Assembly (NCBI RefSeq): GCF_000150955.2
Contig: NC_011669.1
Location: 883,667-947,666 of the forward strand
DNA length: 64,000 nt
DNA from: Phaeodactylum tricornutum CCAP 1055/1
Taxonomy: Eukaryota; Bacillariophyta; Bacillariophyceae; Surirellales; Neidiaceae
Direction of reading: 5' to 3'
Below the pieces are notes generated by a model that ran no database searches, was not told where the DNA came from, and was given only the letters and a program-made list of their open reading frames with translations. The position numbers and the translations under genes were made by a program. This document shows, piece by piece, positions 29,729-40,413 of the stretch. Numbering within the stretch: the first letter of the stretch is position 1; the number at the start of each line of letters is the position of its first letter.

Positions 29729-31589
29729 ATGAAGTTTGCAACGGCTGTCACGATCTTATCTTTGGCTACGGCTTCAGCCTTTGTCCCTACTACAATCTCC
29801 ACTAGTAGGGTGAGTGTTATCTATAACTGTGTCTATGTCTGTGTCGTTGTTGTGGTAAACGGACGCTGTTCGAAGTAAAATTCGAGTTTGACTGTAAGGA
29901 AAGGTGTCAAAGTCCTGAATAGGCGCTTCGTATACCGTATATGGATCGATCTTTTTGGGCAATTTAGGATCGTAACACTAAGGCAATTGGTGTTTCACCG
30001 TGAATCATACATGCGGCTCACAGTGCATTTCTTTCTGGCTGCGCGTTAGGCGACTTGTCTGTACTCGGGTGTTCCGGGAGGATGGACTCCGGGCAGTGGC
30101 GGTGGAGGTGGCTGGGACGACAACAGTAGTAGCGGCGGCGGTACCGGCTGGGGTGCTCCAGCCGCCCCCGCTCCGGCACCGGCGGCTCCTTCCGGTTGGG
30201 GAGCTCCGCCGGCACCGGCTCCTGCACCGGCCAACGGCGGCTGGGGCGCTCCCATGGGAGGCGCCGCACCGGCCGACAATGGCTGGGGCGGAGGTGGAAT
30301 GGGTGCGGCGGCGCCGGCCGTGGCGCCTCCGGCACCGGCTCCCGCCAGTAACGAAGGTAACGCCAATCCCTTCGGTACCAAGTCGCTGGATTGGGGTGGC
30401 AACGATAACGATCCTAGCTCAAAAACGGTGCGTCTGCGTGATCGTCTCAATGAAGTGGATACGGAGCGCCGTAAGAACGAAGAGGAAGCCGCTAATCGTG
30501 AACGCGCGGCCGAAATTCGGAAGGAAGAACGTCAGAAGAAGATTGACTACATGAACAACATGCCCGATAGTCAACCCGCTGGTACCGGTAAGTGGTGTGA
30601 CGTGGAACAGAACACAACGTCGGAGACTGTGGCTCTTGAGGCACTTTATTGACTCACTGTCCATTACTTGTCGTGTCATTTTCTTTGCAGTGGAGGAATT
30701 CATGTTCAAGGAAGGTGTCCAGGATCAGCTCGACAAGCTGGATCGCGAACTCGTTGGTCTTGTCCCCGTCAAGAAGCGCGTCAAGGAAATTGCTTCCCTC
30801 CTGGTCCTAGATAAGATGCGCCGCAAACTTGGATTCGAAACCGCCGTACCCTCCCTGCATATGTGTTTCACGGGTGCTCCCGGAACCGGAAAGACTACGG
30901 TCGCTGTTCGTATGGGACAGATCCTGGCCAAGATGGGTTACTCTCGTAAGGGTCACGTTGTCCTTGCCACGCGTGACGATCTCGTCGGACAATATGTCGG
31001 TCACACCGCCCCCAAGACCAAGGAAATGATCAAGAAGGCCATGGGTGGAGTGCTCCTGGTTGATGAAGCTTACTACCTCTACAATGCTGCCAACGATCGT
31101 GATTATGGTCAGGAGTCCATCGAAATTCTTCTCAACGTCATGGAAAATCAGCAAGAAGATTTGGTTGTGGCGCTCGCCGGATACAAGGACCGCATGGACA
31201 AATTCTTCTCCTACATTCCAGGTATGATGTCTCGTATCGGAAACCACATTGACTTCCCCAACTACAGCGCGGACGAATTGGTGCAAATTGCCTCCGTCAT
31301 GGCCAGGGAATTGGAGTACGATATTGACGATAACGCCTACCCAGTCTTCAAGGCTTACATCGAGAAACGCATGACCCTGCCTTTCTTCTCCAACGCCCGT
31401 ACTGTCCGCAATGCCATGGATCGCGCTCGGATGAATTCCGCAATCCGAACGTTCGAACGTTTCGCAATCAACGGAGAAAATGGTGGTATCTGCACGGTAT
31501 CGGACTTGAAGAAGATTCAGGCTGACGACTTCCAAGTGTTGCTTGATGATATCAACAACGCCGATGTTTCCAAGCGTATCTTTTCTTAA
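29729..31589 (+). CDS. cbbX: Nuclear-encoded Rubisco activase CbbX (AAA+), plastid
   Basis: There are three exons, 29729-29809, 30050-30587 and 30691-31589, with introns of 240 and 103 bp (phases 0 and 1), giving 505 residues. Exon 1 codes only a signal peptide with MKFATAVTILSLATASAFVPTT, a textbook ASAFVP plastid-entry motif. Exon 2 starts with about 85 residues of GWGAP/APAPA low complexity, then a charged coiled coil (RNEVDTERRKNEEE type). Exon 3 holds the AAA+ core: FTGAPGTGKTTVAVRMG (Walker A 268-275), LVGQYVGHTAPKTKEM (pore loop), GVLLVDEAYYLY (Walker B), VVALAGYKDRMDKFF, and NARTVRNAMDRAR. CbbX pulls the large-subunit tail of red-type Rubisco to release inhibitory sugar phosphates. 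Red-lineage plastid genomes also encode a CbbX, and nuclear and plastid forms are thought to work together. The Gly/Ala/Pro/Trp insert is unlike the plastid form. Confidence 0.93.
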
Positions 31590-31775
31590 ATCGTATAACT
31601 GCCGGGTATTAGCTACATTGATTATGCCGCCTTTTTGTTTCGCGTGACGACTCTATCAGGTACATTCGGTTGGTCAATGAGTCCTTCCATTTCGCGCAAA
31701 ATGGAAAGATACGAGCTAATTCAGATCCAAGCTGTAGATACCAGTCGCGAAACTGTTTCTTAAATTTGTACACTG

Positions 31776-34700
31776 TCAGAGACTGCGTCGACCGCGTTTC
31801 TTCTTTTGCGTCTCGGGTCGAAAGTGTCCTTTTGCACGGCCTCGATTCATACGCTGCACGCTGCTTTGGATTCGCTGGAACACATTTTTCTTGGGCGTCG
31901 TCGGCTTGATAGAATCAGTCTTTTCTTTCACCTTTTTGGTTTGGCCTTGATCCAGCATGGCGTCCCAGCGATCTAAGTACATTTTGCGCTTTCGGTTGGA
32001 TTCTTTCTTGTCCATTTGTTGGATAAGGTTCTCGCGGCCGCGGTCATGTTGGCGAGTTGCAACATCGTTGCCTTCGTCATCCCACCTTCCTACTCGCTGG
32101 TTCCCCAAAAGCGCATAGTCCTCACTTTTTGTAACCGCCCCAGCCCTGGGCGTCCACGCCTTGGTCTCGGAGCGCGGACCCATCATGACTTCCACCTTTT
32201 CACGGCCTTCACCACGATCAAGCACGATGCGAGTCCGCGGTTTCTCCAACGCCTTTTTCTGGACAGCATGTGGACTTTCGGATTCTGTCATATTTATTGT
32301 CCTAAACGCTTTTTCTTCGTTTTCGGACGAGGAAGAAACGTCGGCGAATGACGTCTTGGCCTCCGACTTAATAACCGGCAGAGAAATCCTTGCGGAACTG
32401 GTGCTGTCGTTCTGGTCTTGTACGGAAGAATCGTCGCTGGGTGAGGACTCTTCCGACGAGGATTCTTCGCCTTGATCCGGAAGTGCAATGGCAGGTTTCA
32501 TCATTGGTGATTGTCCGAGCTGAATGTTGCCTCCGTATCTTTCCCGCTGGGATTTCGAGGAAACTACCACTTTCGACGGATCCGGACTCCTACGGCTAAA
32601 TTGCTTTACTGACGAGCGTTGAATCTCAAAGCCAAAATCCGGAGCTGTGATTGGCGTTGGCAGTAGTTCGGCGCTGTCAGTTTTCTTGCCTGGGGCTGAA
32701 AAGGATGTTTCATTCCGTTGTTTCTCCAACAAGTCTCCATTCTCATTTTGTTCCTGCTTTCGCAGATTTGGTGGAAAAGAAGCCACCGTACCATTCGAGT
32801 TCTCCTCCACTCTATTAACCTTCCTTTTCTGTTCCAAAGCCGCTGTACTTTCATGGCAAAGCGACTTGCTAGTGATTGTGATTAAAGATGTCGATGCGCT
32901 TGCTTGTAATTCTGTTAAACTGTCCGCGCGGGCGCGAGCTTTGGCTCTGCCAAGTTCTTGCGCTTCCTTGGCCGACATTGGAGGTGTTGGAAACTCAAGT
33001 TTAACTTCTTCGCGACAGTAGAACAGCAAGTAGGCATCTCTTTGTCGAAGGACTGTTTGTTCCGATACAGCTTCGACGAAAGAGTCGTCCATGTGAAACC
33101 ATTGTGATTTGCTACCACCACCTGGCTTGCGAACATACGCCGTGTAATGTCCAGAACTAGCACTACCTCCTACATGGATCACAATTCCGGTCAAGGAATA
33201 CCCACAGGAGCGACCATCACTCAAAGGAAGCTTCAGCTGGGCTGGAAACTCGATAGATTTCGATATCTTTTGTCCTCCTCCCCCATTGCCGAAGCTCCCG
33301 AAGCCAACACTAAATTTTAGTCTACCGCTGTATGTGAATCGCTTTAATTGAATGCAAAGAGACAAAGGTGGTCGAAATACAGTCAACTGCTTTGTAGCAC
33401 AAACATATTTTTTGCAGCCCGAACACTTCCACTGATTCTGAGAGTCTAAGGTTTCCTTGCGAGTAAACTCGTGCAAAGCCTGAGCAACTGAGTTGCACGC
33501 CTTGCGACTGACTTCCAGAGACAAGTTTAGTAAGGGATCGTACGTGTTGCTGCGATTGTTACAGGATGTGCAGCGAACTTGACTTCGGAAATATCCACCA
33601 AATATTCTATGTATGAAAGTCGTCTCATCTAGGCGAGGAATTGGCAATCGATCACGCCATCCACTTGCATTCTGGTTGATTCCCGCTTCTTTCAGCTCAC
33701 CGTCGTTCATGGCATCTAGCAAATGCACCAAAAACTCATGTGCATCTTCTTGTCGACCGGGTCGAAACTTGTACCCTTTCCGACTACCGCAGGAACCAAG
33801 AGTTGGCACTGCTTGGACAATGGCACGAGGAGCCAATGAACTTCCAGAGTGTGTGGTACCACCATCAATGCCGTGTACTTGAGAAAAGAGGGAGCGCAAG
33901 ATAAATGTTACCTTCCTTCCTTGACTGGTCTTTCTTTTTTCACCATGTTTTGATTCATGAGATAATATTGAAAGCAAGGATTGGCAGAATGGTGGTAGGT
34001 AGGCGAGGCACTGTACAGTGCTATTCAGAAAGCACGTATTACCCAGATTGACAAAGCCTTTCGGATAAGACAAATTGACATTTGTGGGGATCCATTTGAA
34101 AGACTCTAGTACCTTCCGCTCATCACAAAGCCCTCGTTGCGGTAAATTGAGTTCTCCATCTGTCGAATTCGCACGAGGCCGACATCCAAGTTTGTCGCGA
34201 ACGGCATCTTCCACGGACATCCCCGACAGCTGGCCTTGCGATTGCCCAGAAAGTGACTGTACATCCAAGTTCTTCTGACGCAGCTCCTTTACTACGTTGT
34301 TGGTGTGATGCTCGCCATGCAGGATTTTTGGAGATTTCTGAGAGGAGTCGCCTTTGAGCTGACTACCAGAATCGGATTGTTTTTCTCTGTTGCTGTCCGG
34401 GTATAGAATGTCGTTCAAACTCACGTTCGTCGCGACGAATTCAGGGAGCCCTTTTTCAATCTTTTCTTGGGGAGGAACGATGAAGGTGTCGAGCAGCTCC
34501 TTTTGAAATCTGTAAAGTTTTCTTCCATTCCGTTCGGGGTAAACAAATTGGATTGCAGCGATGGAACGCTTTTGGGAACCGAAGCCATCCACTGCTGTAG
34601 GGAGAGAAGATGAATTGACGCTGCGACTCTTGTCAAATGATGGTGGTGCACCATCCCCCTTCGAATGTTTGTTCGTACTGGTAGCTCTTTGCTGGTCCTG

Positions 34701-34787
34701 GAAGGAATCATTAGTAAGCCTGGAATGTTCTTCCATCTGGCGGCGTTGTTCCCGACGTCGTTTCTTGGCATTCCTTTTCTTGCTCAT
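31776..34787 (-). CDS. USP36/42-like ubiquitin-specific protease
   Basis: This is a 1003-residue single-exon protein. The basic N-terminus (MSKKRNAKKRRREQRRQ) looks nucleolar. The catalytic domain spans 243-570: Cys box GFVNLGNTCFLNSTVQCL (Cys252), QEDAHEFLVHLLDAM, a zinc-binding pair CTSC (406-409) and CSGC (455-458), LCIQLKRFTYSG, and His box GGSASSGHYTAYVRK (His547). The order and spacing match USP36/USP42/Ubp10-type enzymes. The C-terminal tail has acidic and Ser-rich patches and then DRWDAMLDQGQTKKVKEK near the end followed by a basic stretch, as in USP36. Known USP36 substrates include histone H2B and nucleolar proteins of ribosome biogenesis, which fits a nucleolar role here by analogy. 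Confidence 0.92.
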   Translation of the reverse strand: MSKKRNAKKRRREQRRQMEEHSRLTNDSFQDQQRATSTNKHSKGDGAPPSFDKSRSVNSSSLPTAVDGFGSQKRSIAAIQFVYPERNGRKLYRFQKELLDTFIVPPQEKIEKGLPEFVATNVSLNDILYPDSNREKQSDSGSQLKGDSSQKSPKILHGEHHTNNVVKELRQKNLDVQSLSGQSQGQLSGMSVEDAVRDKLGCRPRANSTDGELNLPQRGLCDERKVLESFKWIPTNVNLSYPKGFVNLGNTCFLNSTVQCLAYLPPFCQSLLSILSHESKHGEKRKTSQGRKVTFILRSLFSQVHGIDGGTTHSGSSLAPRAIVQAVPTLGSCGSRKGYKFRPGRQEDAHEFLVHLLDAMNDGELKEAGINQNASGWRDRLPIPRLDETTFIHRIFGGYFRSQVRCTSCNNRSNTYDPLLNLSLEVSRKACNSVAQALHEFTRKETLDSQNQWKCSGCKKYVCATKQLTVFRPPLSLCIQLKRFTYSGRLKFSVGFGSFGNGGGGQKISKSIEFPAQLKLPLSDGRSCGYSLTGIVIHVGGSASSGHYTAYVRKPGGGSKSQWFHMDDSFVEAVSEQTVLRQRDAYLLFYCREEVKLEFPTPPMSAKEAQELGRAKARARADSLTELQASASTSLITITSKSLCHESTAALEQKRKVNRVEENSNGTVASFPPNLRKQEQNENGDLLEKQRNETSFSAPGKKTDSAELLPTPITAPDFGFEIQRSSVKQFSRRSPDPSKVVVSSKSQRERYGGNIQLGQSPMMKPAIALPDQGEESSSEESSPSDDSSVQDQNDSTSSARISLPVIKSEAKTSFADVSSSSENEEKAFRTINMTESESPHAVQKKALEKPRTRIVLDRGEGREKVEVMMGPRSETKAWTPRAGAVTKSEDYALLGNQRVGRWDDEGNDVATRQHDRGRENLIQQMDKKESNRKRKMYLDRWDAMLDQGQTKKVKEKTDSIKPTTPKKNVFQRIQSSVQRMNRGRAKGHFRPETQKKKRGRRSL

Positions 34788-35642
34788 TTTTTACTTCCGT
34801 CTCTAGCAGGTATCTGCATGTAGACATAAAGTCTCAGCGCCTGGCTGCTCCTAACTTGTATTCGGCGGAAAAAGAGCAGGATCGCTCTGGGAAAGACACT
34901 CTTCTTTTGTGTCTCCGCAAGAAAGAATCACGTTCTAACATTAAACGTTTTGCTCGTCGTTGTGCGTTACTGCTAGTTAGTGGTTCCGGTGGTTTCCGTA
35001 TGGCATCATGAGGTTTTTGGTTCTAAACTGCTACTAGACGACGTTTCATTGGATGGTCTAATGAACTTTTGCCTCTAGATTTACCGCTAACACACTGCCA
35101 GTAAAAAACCTACGTGTCGTGAATGAAACTTTAAGACACGACCCAATCCATGTCTATTATTCACTGTCGGAAACGTTGTTATATCGCAAACTGCTCACGA
35201 TATGCGTGAAGTCGATTAGCGAATTGCGAAACATTACTACACGAAACACAATTTACCGCGACCTTAGGTAGAATAGGCGAGGCAGCAAGTACCTCTTCAC
35301 ATCAAACAATTTCGATGTCCACTCCTCTCACGACTTGTCAAACCGGTGCAAAACCGATGCCAGTCCTTTATTCACAGTCAATGCCAATGTCTTTTTTCAC
35401 AAGGCATCATTTCATTTGTGCCCGAAAGTTATGTTCATTGACTGTAAGTATGGCAAAAGAGATCGATTTTGATGTGTTTTCCTTCACAAAACAGTTTCAA
35501 GTCCAATGTCTCATGCGACGTAAATAATGTCATTAACAATTCCTCTTGTAGGTCATTCGGTCATTACACTGACTTCAAAGAACTAACAGTAAGCACAAGG
35601 GGGGAAGAAACAGCTCACCCTCAAACAACTGTAATTTTGACC
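34788..35642. promoter_or_regulatory. 855-bp divergent region, USP36-like / GlcNAc-transferase-like
   Basis: There is no accepted gene. It contains TTGACTGTAAG at 35438-35448 and AACTAACAGTAAG at 35581-35593, the latter about 50 bp before the glycosyltransferase ATG, both relatives of the ACTGT motif family in this window. TTCACTGTCGG is near 35160. Confidence 0.4.
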
Positions 35643-37450
35643 ATGGCAGCAATGTCGGGTCCCCGAATATTCGTTGGCAAGGAGTCACATCCTGTCACCA
35701 CCCCAGCTGTTCGCTCACGCGGACCAGTCACTCCAGTTGAAAATGGTGATGGCACAATATTCGTATCGATTCCGTCCTATCGAGGTACGTTCTGGATCGT
35801 GGAGTCCATCGCTGTCCTCGTTCACGCAAACCTCTCTAACCAAGATCTCTGCGTCTTTTCCTAGACGGGGAACGTTGCGGAGAGACTCTGAAAGCCCTTT
35901 TTGAAAACGCAAAGAATCCTGATAAGATTTTTGTGGGATTAGTGGAACAAAACAACGCAGAAGATAAATTTTGTATGGAACAGTACTGCAGTTCATACGG
36001 TAAGTCCAAATTAATAACTGTCGAAAACCTTTTTCGATTTCTTTGAAATAAAGCTTATGATGATCTCCTTTCAGGTGTTCAAACAATCAAGCGAAACAAA
36101 ATTCGGGAAGATATGTTCAAAGTTGTCGCTGAGAAGCGCCGGGGGGATTGCCCACGCTTTGATCAAATCGGCTACGTTGCATACCACAATATCAATGCAA
36201 AGGGTCCTATGTTGGCCCGAAGCTTGGCACGTAAAGTTTTGGGTAACGAAGAATTTTGTATGCAAATTGATGCCCACACGGACTTCGCAAAGGACTGGGA
36301 CGAAATTTTACGTGACCAGTGGAAAAGAACGAAAAACGAATTTGGAATCCTGTCAACTGTTCCACCACCGAAGTCAGCAAAGGCTGACTATTCACCTGGA
36401 GGATCAGAAGAAAACGATGTTCCCCGCCAGTGTATGGTAAAATTTCGCGACAATGGCTTTCCGGTATGTTTCTGTCAACGGAAAAAGTTGTATTGAGATT
36501 CCTAATTGATCAATTGCTGACTGGTGTGTCCTTCCTTAGGATTACGAATCGCCTGCTGATGGTCGAGCGTTGGAACTGACGGAGCCACTTTTGTCCTTAG
36601 GATGGTCTGCTGCTTTCTCATTTGCCAAGTGCCATCTGGAAGAGACTACGCCATATGATCCATTTTCTTACTATGCCATGCCCGTCGAACAGTTCTCTCG
36701 ATACGCTCGTTTCTGGACAAGAGGGTAAGTTTACACCCGACCCCCTCGAACACCTACAGATCGATCTAAATGTTACCATTTATGCTTTTCAGATATGACA
36801 CGTATACGCCTACAAAAAATGTGGTGTTTCACGACTTCGAATTGCAGGCGAACGGTCATGGCAACAATGAGTGGTTTAAGCGTCAAAGAGATCGCTTTCG
36901 TAAGATGGCAATCAAGCGAGCGAAGACACTAATTCATGCCACATATCCGAAGCCGACGGATGTAGAGCTGGCGAATATGGGGATATATGGCCTCGGTAAA
37001 CGTCGAACATTGGAACAGCTGGCTGACTTTGCGAATATCGATTTTACCATACCACGTGGGAATACGGGTGCAAGTTTGAAATGTTCAGATCTTGAATGGG
37101 TGGCGTATGATGCATCTATTTCCCCGGTGGAAAATTTATACGACAAACCCGATAATCTTGAGTCTCAGCCCGAGTATCCGAGGCGTACAAAGCTTGTCTA
37201 TTATGAGCAAGTAGAAGAGCCGTTACCTCTGCCGGAAATGACAACATCAACAAATATTCGACCTCACGAGCAGGTAGTCGATACGTTTGAGAATGTATCT
37301 GAAACGAATACCAACTTGCCGTCAGCCTCCTTAATTTTTGTTCTCTGGACCTTTGGTTTGATTGTGTGGTGTGCCATGTTTGCCAGCACTGGATCCAAAG
37401 CGCAACGGCCCGCACGAAGAAAGAAGGCAGCAATGGCAAAAGATGTCTAA
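35643..37450 (+). CDS. GlcNAc-transferase-like glycosyltransferase (GT60/PF11397 type) with C-terminal membrane segment
   Basis: There are five exons, 35643-35784, 35865-35999, 36075-36463, 36540-36724 and 36793-37450. The introns of 80, 75, 76 and 68 bp are all GT-AG with matching phases, giving 502 residues. The start MAAMSGPRIFVGKES is the ATG just after a TAACAGTAAG motif. The domain begins TIFVSIPSYRDGERCGETLKALF and continues KIFVGLVEQN, GPMLARSLA, FCMQIDAHTDFAKDWDEIL, SLGWSAAFSFAK and YDTYTPTKNVVFHDF. This is the pattern of the family that includes the Skp1 GlcNAc transferase of Dictyostelium. The DAH segment takes the place of DXD. A hydrophobic stretch (LIFVLWTFGLIVWCAMFAST) lies 43-24 residues from the C-terminus with a basic tail after it, suggesting tail anchoring with a cytosolic catalytic domain. 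That would suit a cytoplasmic acceptor, but this is inference. Confidence 0.85.
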
Positions 37451-37592
37451 GAAAATCTGCGCAACTAGTCTTTCAACGCAGTAAAGGAGTGGGTCCTGGC
37501 AGTTAGTAGCATCCATGATTACGTATCTCCTTTGGTAAAATTAGGATATTAAGAAATCGTGATTAAGGAAACTCGTCTTTGTTCAAGTCAAT

Positions 37593-40188
37593 TTACTCTA
37601 TCTCCTGTTTCTTCAGTAGCCTGTCCCAATTTTTTACTGTCCAAGGGAATCCCACTCTTGCATCGGGTGGCAGAAGAGGACCTACTCTCTCCCAAACTCC
37701 CGCCTTCCCGCTGGCTCCCAGATTTCGGCAACGACTGTAGTATCCTCCATGAGCTCTGAAGACATCTTTTTGTCCACATTTGATCGGTCCGCCACATTTC
37801 AGCTTGTCGTAGAAGCTCCCAGGGATGATTCGAAAATCCAGTGATACTCTGGTTTGTAAAGTTTTATTGTCTGTTGTCCAGTGCGTACAAATTGCACCAG
37901 CAAAGTGCTTTAGGTAGCCTAATTACTCGAGTTGAACAGAAAGAAATTGAGCTTCAAGCGAAAATCTATGTAAGGCCAAAGAAAGGACACTCACCGTAGT
38001 CTCCTTCAATTGGATGCCAATCTTCGCTTCCGGGACGACTTTCGAGAAACAATGCAGATGTACCGCCAATTGGTGTCAATGGAACATACATATTTATACT
38101 GCATGGATGGTGGCCATATGAAACATCTGCATGGGGGCCGATGCTAAACTCATTTGGTCGCACTACTCGTATACAAGGAAAAGCTTGGTAATAGAATTCG
38201 TCGCAGTATCCCATTTCGCAAACCGCTGGAGCGCACACTTCACGAACAAACTTATCATAGATAAGATGAAAGCTAGTGAATGATTTGGTCAGCTGGCAAA
38301 AAAAGTTGGCTTTCTCTTTGGACATTGCATGAAAATTGGAAAGGTCAAATGTATCTAAGAGCCCACCGCATTTCAACAGCGACAAGCGAAGGGGATATTT
38401 GGCCGTATCAAAACCAAAACTGCCTTCTGTGCCGAAGCTCAGCTTGAACTGCGCCACAACATCATCGAAATGGTTGAGTCCTGACGCTTGACGAATAGCC
38501 TCGAGCGTTTCTGATCGTCGGTTGGTAGCCTTCCGAATGTGAGGTTCAATCGAGAGGCGTATGTCCAGAGGAAAAGGATCATATGGTATCGTTACTGAAT
38601 TTTTTGTGGCCTTAGCAACGGTTGAGCCAAACCAGTGGTGTTCTTCAAGCTGGGCCTTTCCCTGATAGTTTCCCGTATCGGACTGTATCTTGGAAATGAT
38701 GTCCGTCGTGCTCTGGCCCTTATAGTAGGGTATTCGTTGAAAGCAGCCTGAATTCACGGGATAGAGAAAAAAATCCGCTTGTTTTTCCGCGTCGACATCA
38801 TTCGCAAAACCATGTACAACCAGATCTATTCCGTGCTGATGCATGAAGGATTCAGTTACAATCAAAGGGCACGGGCACACCACGAAATCCACTTCTCCAA
38901 TTGATCTAACCAAAGTCTTCCGGTCGATCTGGGAAATGATGGGCGGGCGCTTGTATACCGAAGCATCGTCATCACCTGTCACACCAATTATGACACGGTT
39001 TCCTAGTTTGGCACAATGTCGGATGGCTTCCAAGTGCCCGACATGAAAGAGGTCAAAGATGCCGTCCATGTAAACAGTTCGTTGAGGTCGAGGCCTCGAT
39101 TTAATCGGTGCTGGATTAGCTTCCTCCCTGTACTGATCTTCCTTTTCAGTCTGCTCTTTCAAATAATGAAACAACTGATCTCGTCCATGTAGTGTATGTC
39201 GTCGTTCCTTGCGCGACGAAGGTTGCATCGGCAAATAGTGCAAATCCTGTAAGGGAACTTTGGTACCACATTGCCACACTCCACCAGCTTTGGTATGAGG
39301 GAATAGATTCCCATCGTCCTCTACCAAGTGATTATTGTATAAATCCTTCGGGGCCCGGTGACTCTCACTTTGATAGTAAACATTAAAGCAGTCCAAACCA
39401 AATGCACGTTTCAACAATACAACTGGTGCCCTCGGGCCTTTGATTCCCGTCAATGGTCCAAACTTCAGGTCTAGTGTAAGAGGAAAGAGTTCACTCTCTC
39501 GATATGCTTCTTTCGGCCACAGCTCTATAGCTTTTCTCGAGCTGAAGTGCCACAACGGGAAAAGTGGAGTTCTTTCCTTTTGCGAAAAACAGGATTCCTG
39601 GATCGTACCCGTAATGCCTTCGACGTAATTCTTTGGTTGGGGTTGTCCATTCTTTTTGACGCCAAGTACTTTGGATAGGTCGGAGAGCGTATCGTATCGG
39701 CGCAGTTGAAACAAGTCAATATACACATTATTCATACGACACGGTCTAATCCGATCGCCTCCTTCCCAAGCTCGTCGCTGATACATGTAGAGCTGATCTC
39801 CAAGAAACATGTGTAAATTGAGCGACACTCTTTCGTAGTCTCCATCGTAGTCGACGATCGCAATATCGATGTCGTCATCACAAAAAAGTATACTGTGTTG
39901 GCGAACAGCACCAAGCAGGGATCCTCCTGTTACGATGTAGTCGACGTCGAGTCGATTTAAGGCAGAAACTACGTCTCGAAAGGTTTGATACAAGGCGTCA
40001 ACCTCTTTTCTGCTCAATAGTGTCGGTTTCGGGCCTAGCTTGGGGACGGGTTGAGAAGGCAAATTGTCCATCAAAGAACCGTGAACTTTTGTTTGATCAA
40101 TTACCGTAGACAAATCATGTTTCGAGATGTTGACAGTGAACGACATTCGACGTTCCATGAGGAGCGAATTTTGGTGGCTGGATCCCAT
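37593..40188 (-). CDS. Three-domain fusion: LicD transferase, CTP:phosphocholine/ethanolamine cytidylyltransferase, 2OG-Fe(II) dioxygenase
   Basis: There are two exons, 37995-40188 and 37593-37918, with a 76-bp intron (GTGAGT...AATTAG, phase 1), giving 839 residues. Reading through the donor would stop after 8 codons and lose the end of the last domain. Domain 1 (about 58-280) is LicD/fukutin-like: TGGSLLGAVR (87-96), CDDDIDIAI (103-111), ELFPL...FGPL, and a closing FG.DC.NVYY. Domain 2 (370-505) is a cytidylyltransferase: VYMDGIFDLFHVGHLEAIR with HVGH 382-385, VYKRPP, IDLVVHG, GQSTTDIISKI. Domain 3 (about 620-790) is dioxygenase-like: GPHADVSYG (His686, Asp688) in exon 1, and HWTTDNKTLQTRVSLDFR (His744, Arg755) in exon 2. 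No signal peptide is seen. The likely chemistry is making CDP-choline or CDP-ethanolamine, transferring the phospho-base to a glycan or polyol, and hydroxylating; the substrate is unknown. Confidence 0.85.
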
Positions 40189-40413
40189 ATGCGGTCTCGA
40201 GTCACAAAAGATTTCTCATTTTCAAATTTACCAAATTTATTACCTTGGCAAGTTTTGGTTCGACGATTCTCAGCGTGGATAACTTTTTCGCGTGAAAGGA
40301 ATGAAAGTTGGCCCCATTTTGTGCAGCTACCGCAATCGCAATCACGAAGCTTGTAGCCATGTCATTCACATTGTAACTTCACAACCTGTTAGTCTTACTT
40401 GATTCAACTGTGA

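Noticed and set aside
37588-37797. Separate small gene downstream of the LicD fusion
   Set aside because: A different frame of the same stretch continues the dioxygenase fold after an in-phase splice, explaining it as the last exon.
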